The notes under the pieces are model-generated. The model saw only the letters and a program-made list of their open reading frames with translations. It had not been told where the DNA came from and ran no database searches. Source: Halichondria panicea (lineage: Eukaryota > Porifera > Demospongiae > Suberitida > Halichondriidae). From it: DNA of 64,000 nt. A program made the translations under genes and the position numbers. Below are positions 57,701 to 64,000 of this stretch, one piece after another; within the stretch, counting starts at the first letter, position 1; each line of letters begins with the position of its first letter. The DNA lies in assembly GCF_963675165.1 (NCBI RefSeq), contig NC_087393.1:3911502-3975501 (forward strand), given 5' to 3'.

Positions 57701-58922
57701 CCACTCCGTTAATCAGATAGCAATATATGTTGATAGCTAGACCACTGTCTGCTTCGGAAGCATTTAAAATATTGTCTACAAAGTAACAGCCGTCTATTTC
57801 AACAGTTCCTTTAGGACAAGACTTGTACATGCTCGCTGTTTCAAACAATATGTACAGAGCACCTCCTCTAACTTTACCACTGTTACTAGTAAAGTTTACA
57901 TTTCTAAAACTAACATAGTTTTCGCATGCAACTGTTATGTTGTCAGGTTCTTGGGGAGGCTGCTTGAAAGTAACGTATGCTCCTCCACCCATAACTGCTG
58001 TTCCCTTGACAACGTTACTATTCTCCACAATGACCGTATTGCTCGTATATTGTTTGGCGTTTCCGAGCAGAATGAAAAGGTTTCCTCCTTTACTGGAAAA
58101 GCTGTATGCTTTATTGTATTTTAGTTGCACCTCTGACATGTGAATAGTAACATTTGTGCACGAAAGAAACAAAGATATGCCAGTTGCTTTGGTTTGACGT
58201 TTGGTATATGAGTCATGTTTGATATGTTGTGCACTTCCATTCAAAAATTTACATCTCATAATTCTCACATAAATCCGCTCGTTTGTGTCAATACTTGGAA
58301 AATCTTCGTAGTATTTTAGTACAAAATTACCCCCAAAGAATTTTTCGCTACCAGTGTTGTTCACCAGTAGGCAGTCCTCCATTATTGAGTATCCATACAG
58401 TCCCTCAGCAGCTATCCCGTATCCATTACTGTCGCGAATGGTTATCGATTGCATTGTTAGAGCAGTTACATCCTTAAGAGCAACTGCCGCTTGAAAGTGC
58501 CCTAATTCGCTGTAAGTACTAACTGGTATATTTTGACCACATGCAGAGATTTGCAGATTTTTGATAGTGATAAAGTTTACGTTTTTAAACATAAATCCTG
58601 CTGCTTTATAACACTGAATTTTTACAATCTCTGTCTCATTTCTGCTATCCTTCATACTATCGAGTTCAATATTCATGAGAGAGTCAATGCGAAAGTTTTT
58701 ACTGAGAGTGTGCAATCCTGGCATGAACATGAACTTTGTGTTGTTCAAATGACTTACGTTTGCGTAATGGTCCAGTGTCTCACATGGTTGCCTTGGGCAT
58801 ATCGTGTTCAATCCATTGTCTGATCTGACATACAAAATATTGTCCCAGTCTTGTCTGAAGTCTGTAAAGCAGTGTCCTTGATGTGTTACAGCCAGCACAA
58901 CAGCAAATAGTAGCAATTGCAT
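54795..58922 (-). pseudogene. Beta-helix + multi-TM receptor, gene A3, with solo LTR
   Basis: The first 462 codons (58922-57534) end early because one A is missing near 57557, in the codons before the SSFVNNSI repeat. A 568-residue part resumes at 57492 and, as in A2, runs through four helices and into 42 LTR codons, stopping at 55786. Beyond the solo LTR the last helices and tail (55689 down to 54795) carry exactly the two small deletions seen in A2. The ectodomain resembles A1 (e.g. TKRQTK, NNRSIHQ, TYSRSIN, DYNVISIN), but the 3' part resembles A2, so the gene is a recombinant. It also has the four residues SIDT that A1 lacks. Confidence 0.87.
55695..55915 (+). mobile_element. Solo LTR of the Ty3/gypsy element
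   Basis: 221 bp, by eye identical to the LTRs in A2. It is flanked by TTAGG (55690-55694, 55916-55920) at the same codon as the full-length insertion. It was produced by LTR-LTR recombination, or by conversion from another copy. Confidence 0.95.
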
Positions 58923-58990
58923 TGTACGTTGATCTCAAAACCAGTAAAGTTGTAGATTAACTCTTGTATTGGATTTAATTGGATTGCATG

Positions 58991-58998
58991 CCTTTATA
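58991..58998 (-). promoter_or_regulatory. TATA box of gene A3
   Basis: TATAAAGG about 70 bp upstream of the A3 start. Confidence 0.55.
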
Positions 58999-59439
58999 CT
59001 TTCCCGAATGTTAGTTCTGGGCCACCTCCATATAACTATAATTATTCCACTTACACTTTCGTGTTTATAGCATTACGGTTTACTTTGTGTGTTTATACAG
59101 CCATGCACCTACTTGAGAATTGGTAGTATAATAACATCAACACACATTATACTTAATTGCATGTGTTGGTGGTTGATATGATTTGTTGTAAGTATATATA
59201 GTACGACATCGTAGCTTTGGTTTCTGTTTTATGATAGGAATCTTAAAGTAGCTTTTATTTTCTGTGGAGCAGCGGCTCCTTCTTTGTATACCTTAAGTCA
59301 CTACCGTATATAGTATATGTATATAACGTATGTATTTGCGTATGGTTCGGGAAAGTTAAAACGTTCATATTGATTTTGAGCTGTGTGAATATTTAATGAA
59401 TATGCACTAACAAAAAGTACTTTCGAATAGGATTGCTAT

Positions 59440-59535
59440 AATTATGCTTCATTGGAATAATGTTACGTTAGACTAATCAGGACAATAAACGTTTGTACAG
59501 CATAGTAATACCGAAATTTTGGTATCTCTGATTTG
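59440..59535 (-). pseudogene. Small ectodomain relic of the receptor family (unit 3)
   Basis: Same fragment as 5459-5552 ('aatgttacgttag', 'gtttgtacag'). Confidence 0.55.
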
Positions 59536-59684
59536 TACATGTATATAGTCAGATAATTACATGTATACCTATAAAGTATATTTTTCACCCCACAGGTAAT
59601 TCCTACTTTTTATCGCAGCCTTCACTGCTAGGGTCCTTTGCTCATGGGCGTTTCTAGATATTGAGGCAGGGGGGTGCTCAAGAG

Positions 59685-60017
59685 CAGTGGCGGATCTAGG
59701 ATTCTTGAAAGGGGGGTTCCAGGGCTCTGAGCGGGTCAAGGACTGTTAAAAAAAAAGGTTGTCACTTCTTCGAAACGGTGAGCATGCGCATTAACACACA
59801 GAATTTAAAAAGGTCATCACTTTTCATAAGCAGTCTGCATGCACTACGCTGGAGAGTTTTTAGCCTTCATAGTCAGTCACTAAAACTGCACAGACAAAGT
59901 TTTGTATGACTAAGGACTAAAGGTAAGTGAGAAGTGCATGTGAAAGCTAGGACAATTTGCTAACTTTCTTACTAGCTTTCAATTGAACCCAAAGAACCCC
60001 CTCTAGATCCGCCACTG
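59685..60017. mobile_element. Small TIR element, CAGTGGCGGATCTAG termini (unit 3)
   Basis: Counterpart of 5688-6018, closer to unit 1 than to unit 2 in length and sequence. Confidence 0.7.
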
Positions 60018-60214
60018 AAGAGCACAGAAAAAAATGAGGCCGCGCGCGCAATTTTACGCCCCCACATTTATTGCGGCACGTTTTTTACATGCATAGCGTG
60101 ATTATTATTTTTTTTTTTTCAAAATAAACAATGTGAAATTGACAAAAGGGACAAAACAAAAAGAAAGGTAAAGGGTACAAACATAAAATAGAAGGGTACA
60201 TACAAAGGTTCAGT

Positions 60215-60690
60215 TTATTTGTGGAGGTGGACCTCCGACATCACCAGGTCGATAGCCCCAACTCTGAAGGGGTGTCCACATGACAATCTGGACCCTCTAA
60301 TAGCTTGAATGGATGATCTTAGGAGGGAAAAGGTTAGTCGGCAACGGAGCCAGGATAGTGTGCTGCTGTATGATTGGTCCCATTTGGATGATAGCATGGA
60401 GGCAAGTTTCTTGTAGAAGGTTGTTGCTTCACATGCTAGGCCTCACGTTGCAGAGAGTACTAGAGGGGAGAAGAATGCCTGTTCAATGTCTAGAATTCTT
60501 TGTTTGTAGGCCCTTTTTTTAATTAATTCATGTTTGCGATAGACTGTATGTGGGTCGGCGTGTCTGTTGGATGCAGCGTGTGGGTTAAATACCTAACATC
60601 AAAAAAGGTTCTTTCAAAGGAGCCTCCCATACTCCATTGGCTGCAAAGTCTAGGCGTGCACCCGGTTGTGTGCTGGCACTTGGCATTTGC
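60215..60690 (-). mobile_element. LINE-type retroelement fragment, polyprotein C-terminus (unit 3)
   Basis: Same fragment as 6216-6690 and shares its in-frame stop ('gcaacgtgagg' type difference; unit 2 differs). Confidence 0.68.
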
Positions 60691-61237
60691 TAAATAATAT
60701 GTACAAACAAAATCCACCCTCTTCAGTTGTTGCACTAGAGGGCAGAATGGTTTGTTATCCTTCATTAACCTCGAGACAGAACCACAAAATTAATAGATTC
60801 TAGGTAAGGTTGTTTTTTAACCGCTGCTATTTTCGGCGGCTATTTTCTAAAATAGCCACCTTGCTATTCCGACAAAGTTGAACTCCCCGGCAAGGGTGGC
60901 CGATTAACGAGAGTCTACTGTATATATATATGTATTCTCAGGAACTACTAAGTGTACTGTATCTCCCTTCAGTCAACATATTTGACCACACAATAATAGG
61001 GGTTTTGGTAAAGATCATTAAGTTATATACATCAATGTATATCTATATATAGCCAGCCAAGTGTTATTAGCATGTAGCATGCATTGGGTGTATACGTGAG
61101 GGCTTATCCTAAAGATAACTATCAATTGAAATTAATGAGGAGGATTAAATCTATGCTACATTTATAGTTGTTAATATGTCAGCCTAAAGTTCAATACTGT
61201 CAGTGAATATACTACTTGGTGGGCGCGGTACCCACTC

Positions 61238-64000
61238 TTAGTTCAGATATGCTGGAGGGGCTTCTCCGCCAGCCAAGTACTGAGCAGGGTACAGGGCAGG
61301 GGGCTGTGGTCCAGAGGGGTAGGATTCAGTGTGAGGGTACGGGTACGAGGGATCAGCATATTGTCTAGTTGGGTAGGGGGCAACTGGTTGAGGTGCATAC
61401 ATATCTTGAGGGGGGGGCCTGATTTATGTATTTGAGATTTTGGTCCATGGATTGCATGGGATAGGCTGTATTTTGTATATTTGCAGCTTTCGGCGTAGCA
61501 TTATTGACTACAGGAGTCCTGGGTGGAAGGTGAGCCAGGCGATGTCTTCTTCTTATGCAAATACAGAACAAGATGATAATCACAGCTATGATGATAATGA
61601 CGATGATAGGAACAGTTACACCAATGCTGATGATTGGTATGATGTTGGATGACGAGAGAGTAGGTACTGTAATACAATTGTAAATGTCAGGTAATTAGGT
61701 GTCACTAACATGCATGTATTATTTGTATTTCAGGTAAATACATAGCTATATAGGTCATTGCAGTAATATGCCAATCACCAAGCTATGTAATATGTCTTGG
61801 CCAACATTAATACTTGATACTATATATAGCATAGATTGGCAACTCTAACCTGTAGAACTGCACATTAAGGCCACATCTTGTGTGTGGGTGCAATCTTCAA
61901 CTCCGATAGTGTTAGCAGGACAATTAATGAGTCTGCTCTCAGTTCCTGAGCAACGAAGCTCGTCCAACCATGTTGGAGAGTCCGATAAGATTTCATTGAA
62001 ACTATATATACATGTGCATGCATGCATGCATGCAACAAAGTAACTTTTCAAGATGGATGATTCGATGGCGAGTCATGAATGGCTATTATAAGTTAATGAG
62101 ACTACTCAGTGATGAGCTTACACACTCACCCTAGTGTTCCAACTGTTCCGTATCGAGTATAGGTTGAGAACCCTATAGTTGACGACAAGCCACCCTTGCA
62201 TCATTTATACCGAATCTGTCATCACACACTGCCCCCCATTGTCCATTGTAATATACCTCCAGTCTGCCAGAGGAGCCTCCTGTTTGGCCTGAGCTGCCTA
62301 CCAGCCTCAGGTCTCCATCTGAGGGGGAAAAAAACAGCGAAGAATACAAATTAAGGACTGCATGGTTTTGTAATGTCAAGCATTCAGATGCGTAAAAGGA
62401 CTGTAGTAATGTCACACTATATTCGTATATATAATTACTTGCAGTACAGATCAAGGCCACGTCTTGTGTGTGGGTGCAATCTTCAACTCCAATAGTGTTA
62501 GCTGGACAATTAACGAGTCTGCTCTTAGTTCCTAAACAAAGAAGCTCGTCCAGCCATGTTGGAGAGTCTGATGAAATTTCATTGAAACTGTACAATAAAG
62601 TAAATCTTCAAGATTGATAATTTGATGCAAGTTGTGAAATATGCATGGTTAACATTAATTGTTGATCATGCACTCAATGATGATCTTATAAATTATCTCA
62701 CCCTAGCGTTCCAACTGTTCCGTATCTAGTGTAGGTTAAGAACCCTAGTTGACGACAAGCCACTCTTGCATCATTTGGACTGAAATGGTCGTCACACACT
62801 GCCCCCCATTGTCCATTATTATAGACCTCCAAGTCTGCCAGAAGAGCCTCCTATTTGGCCTGAGTTGCCTACCAGCCTCAGGTCTCCATCTGAAGGGTAT
62901 ACAGAGACTTTAATACCTCAGGCTGGCTATAATTATCATTCAAAGTAGTTTTATATGTGTTTGATGAAGCTCAACTTGTTATGATACTGAATATCAGCAG
63001 GAAAACTATGAATCCGTTTAAAATAAAAATATGTATGAGAATATAATTATAGTCCCTACAGAAATGATATCAGTAAAAAATAGTGAGTTTCTAAATTGTC
63101 TTTTTAATGTGCGTGCATGGATATCTCATGCAGATATTGGTTTGAACTATAGCCCTGTTTACACCACATCTAATCCAGGTTGAATCCGGATTTAATCCGG
63201 GTCAGATTTTTCTGAGTAGTGAGCATAGTAAAATGACCACTAATTTCATTTGGCTGATAAAAAGCTGTGGGCTTACTCTAGAAACACCCACGAATATGTA
63301 CAACACCTCAGAACTAGAGCACTAAAGTGCAAACCCTCGGCCGGCTGGTGACATGATTAAGAAACCATATATAAAAACAGATGCTGAGTTTTAGTGGTAC
63401 ATATGCACTGTGGATCACAGCAAAGAAGCTTAGAGTCTCAGAGAAGTATGGCTCCTGTAGAGTAGCTAGGACCTAGCAGTCTGCTACAGAGACAGCAAGC
63501 CAGACACAATTCTAGCTTTCTATTTTAGCGACCCCTTTCCATTGTTCCTGGTACGGGATCACTTCAGCTGTAAATACGTAGGGTGCCTCTAATAAAGGCT
63601 GTGTAGTTGCCAACGTGTAAATTCAAGATTTTTAGCTTTTGCTCACTTTTATTCGACAACGAAGCTTTAACATCAAAATCTGCCAAATTTAAAACTACTA
63701 CCTTGTTGTTTTGAGGCTATCCATGGTATAAACACAGTGCTATTGCATCGAGGTGAGTAGACTCAGAATACACAGACAGACAGACAGACAGACAGACAGA
63801 CTGACTGACTAATATAACCCGTGGCGCCGCGGCGCGCCTCGGGTTAATAAGCCCTCTGCGCTTACTCACAGCTAAATTAAGGATAAGGGCCGTTTACACG
63901 AACGCGGTTAGGTTTAATCCGGATTCCAACCCAAATTAAAGGTCTGATGTAAACGGGGCTTATGCCCTTGGGTACAAATCCAATGCACCCTATTATAGTA
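61238..64000 (-). pseudogene. Four-SRCR receptor gene, unit 3, 3' half (frameshifted, cut by window end)
   Basis: Visible exons: 62889-62702 and 62587-62439 (SRCR3), 62318-62130 and 62001-61850 (SRCR4), 61666-61238 (membrane helix and tail). Exon 6 has one extra A near 62831 (188 nt instead of 187). Exon 8 has the same extra TA as unit 1 (189 nt). The last exon has the eight-G run seen in unit 1, so the PPxY tail is lost. The 5' exons lie beyond the window. Three independent breaks make a functional product unlikely. Confidence 0.8.
63151..63960. repeat. Inverted-repeat-bounded intronic element (unit 3)
   Basis: AGCCCTGTTTACACC...GTAAACGGGGCT ends as in unit 1. The inner 70-bp segment is in the unit 2 orientation; (CAGA)n at 63772-63801. 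Confidence 0.4.

Larger units (their letters stand above)
53735..64000. repeat. Tandem segmental duplication, unit 3 (cut by window end)
   Basis: Third unit; about 10.3 kb is visible and it aligns with 1 to about 10000. Its left part (to about 56443) shares the LTR insertion and 3' indels with unit 2. Its right part shares base differences and the SRCR exon-8 insertion with unit 1. Confidence 0.92.

Overview
The window looks like a sponge (most likely demosponge) nuclear genome. It is AT-rich and has spliced genes with short GT-AG introns, scavenger-receptor (SRCR) genes, a Reeler-domain gene, a multi-member family of beta-helix + multi-TM receptors, and a dense load of small inverted-repeat transposons. 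I cannot name the species from sequence alone.

Layout: the window is a head-to-tail array of a segmental duplication. Unit 1 is 1-25948, unit 2 is 25949-53734 and unit 3 starts at 53735 and runs off the right edge. Each complete unit carries, in minus-strand gene order, receptor gene 'B', a four-SRCR receptor gene, receptor gene 'A', and a decayed 3' fragment of a further family member. A and B encode a signal peptide, a long ectodomain of GGA/FxxN-type beta-helix repeats (like chlamydial Pmp proteins), a short Cys-rich module, about 7-8 membrane helices and an acidic tail. A1 (1043-4936) is the only copy of A or B with an uninterrupted frame. A2, A3, B1 and B2 all carry frameshifts. A2 also holds a full-length Ty3/gypsy element, and A3 holds a solo LTR at exactly the same site, while A1 has the empty site. 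For the SRCR gene the reverse holds: only the unit 2 copy (exons 48331 down to 37746, 614 aa) is open throughout. Units 1 and 3 share a frameshift in exon 8.

Unit 3 is a mosaic. From its left end to about 56443 it matches unit 2 (LTR, shared indels), and from about 56519 rightward it matches unit 1. This fits unequal crossing-over or gene conversion within the array. Unit-specific sequence is mostly mobile DNA. In unit 1 it includes a Mutator-like element carrying a RecQ-helicase fragment, several MITEs, and a Reeler gene (16305-17412, plus strand). In unit 2 it includes two TTAA-flanked (piggyBac-like) insertions and a nest of palindromic elements.

How the genes work together is inference only. 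The array pairs diversifying surface receptors (beta-helix 7TM proteins) with type I SRCR receptors, all on one strand, which is the kind of cluster expected for recognition or immune functions under birth-and-death evolution.
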